A stretch of 22,386 nucleotides of DNA from NCBI GenBank assembly GCA_902768065.1, contig CACXJP010000026.1:1-22386 (forward strand), in the 5' to 3' direction. The stretch is from an uncultured Erysipelotrichaceae bacterium. GTDB taxonomy: Bacteria > Bacillota_I > Bacilli_A > RF39 > UBA660. The translations under genes and the position numbers were made by a program. Position 1 is the first letter of the stretch. Each line of letters begins with the position of its first letter. The notes beneath the pieces were generated by a model. The model did not search any database, was not told the DNA's origin, and saw only the letters and a list, made by a program, of their open reading frames with translations. Of the stretch, positions 21,864 through 22,386 are shown piece by piece.

Positions 21864-22386
21864 CTATACCCATACTCCAAATATTATTCCTGCCATTGCT
21901 AAGACTAATCCTGCAACCCAGAATAGTTTTACGATATCACTTTCAAACCATCCTAACTTTTCAAAATGATGGTGAAGAGGTGTCATTAGGAATAATTTTC
22001 TTTTAAATACTATAACCCAGAAAGTTTGTAATATTACTGATAATGTCTCAATAACAAAGACAAAGGCTACTACTAATAAAGTTAATTCTCTATGAGTTAA
22101 TATCGCAATTGCACCCATTACAGCACCTAATGCAAGTGAGCCAGTGTCTCCCATAAATATTTTTGCTGGATATGTATTGAATACTAAAAATCCAAATAAT
22201 CCTCCAACTAATATTAAACTAAATAATCCTATATCTTGGAATCCTACGGAGAAAGATATCAGAGCATATGCAATAAAGGCTATTGCCGATAGGCCTCCAC
22301 TTAATCCATCTAACCCATCCGTCAGATTAACTGCATTACTTGCACCTACTAATACAAATAAAATTGCTAATCCATATAGCCATCCT
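21864..22386 (-). CDS. mraY: Phospho-N-acetylmuramoyl-pentapeptide transferase, C-terminal part (5' end outside window)
   Basis: MraY transfers phospho-MurNAc-pentapeptide to undecaprenyl phosphate, giving lipid I in the membrane. The 173 visible residues include the family hallmarks NAVNLTDGLDGLSGG, FMGDTGSLALG and MTPLHHHFEKLGW, with several membrane helices between them. The last helix ends AGIIFGVWV, followed by TAG. The frame is open through the right window edge, so roughly the first half is missing. With ftsW further along the same strand it suggests a remnant of the division and cell wall cluster. The usual murD and murG are absent, and two dockerin-like genes follow instead. Confidence 0.95.
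   Translation of the reverse strand, partial: GWLYGLAILFVLVGASNAVNLTDGLDGLSGGLSAIAFIAYALISFSVGFQDIGLFSLILVGGLFGFLVFNTYPAKIFMGDTGSLALGAVMGAIAILTHRELTLLVVAFVFVIETLSVILQTFWVIVFKRKLFLMTPLHHHFEKLGWFESDIVKLFWVAGLVLAMAGIIFGVWV

Noticed and set aside
1..22386. CRISPR array, tRNA or rRNA genes
   Set aside because: No regularly spaced repeats and no cloverleaf or rRNA-like GC-rich stretch was seen on either strand.

Overview
This is low-GC, AT-rich DNA with strong AGGAGG-type ribosome binding sites, short intergenic gaps, intrinsic terminators and TGA used as a stop. Together with mraY and ftsW it points to a wall-bearing Bacillota (Firmicutes), probably an uncultured host-associated Bacilli or Clostridia lineage. 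The exact taxon cannot be fixed from this window. Every gene except one (a polysaccharide deacetylase) is on the minus strand, so the window reads biologically from right to left.

Right part (22386 to 15374): the 3' end of mraY is followed 10 bp later by two tandem paralogous genes. Each encodes a dockerin-like repeat pair, a glycine-zipper segment and a propeller-like C-terminal half, with no visible signal peptide. Next come an M18 aminopeptidase gene broken by an 8-bp tandem duplication and a large transglutaminase-like protein gene.

Centre (15328 to 7659): ftsW is cut after the codons for GVTL, just before the conserved PFLSYGG loop. The missing 3' end occurs twice downstream, at 8904-8996 and at 7659-7754. 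Between the ftsW body and the first 3' end lies a 5342-bp element. It carries a large serine recombinase, a small upstream ORF, an HD-domain protein, a decayed XRE repressor and a DUF4143-type ATPase. Precise recombination at the shared GAAGTGT core would rejoin ftsW in frame (360 aa). Between the two 3' ends is a 1242-bp cassette without its own recombinase. It holds an ORF6N/PLD-like antirepressor gene with one in-frame stop and a 43-aa ORF. The arrangement is tandem site-specific accretion, or 3'-end replacement, at a cell-division gene.

Left part (7616 to 1): an unrecognised 205-aa gene precedes a short 2-isopropylmalate synthase gene (leuA-like). Its leader has the full design of a ribosome-mediated leucine attenuator: an 18-aa peptide with 7 Leu in its last 9 residues, plus four mutually pairing RNA segments ending in a terminator. 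A GNAT acetyltransferase remnant follows leuA. Then come the plus-strand membrane-anchored deacetylase, a divergent pair of overlapping flavoprotein genes (BaiN/HI0933-like, then COG2509-like), a 190-aa unknown gene, and the first codons of a probable exported or membrane protein.

The strongest points for follow-up are the interrupted, restorable ftsW with duplicated 3' ends, the leucine attenuator on an enzyme lacking the usual feedback domain, and the mraY-linked dockerin/glycine-zipper/propeller pair.
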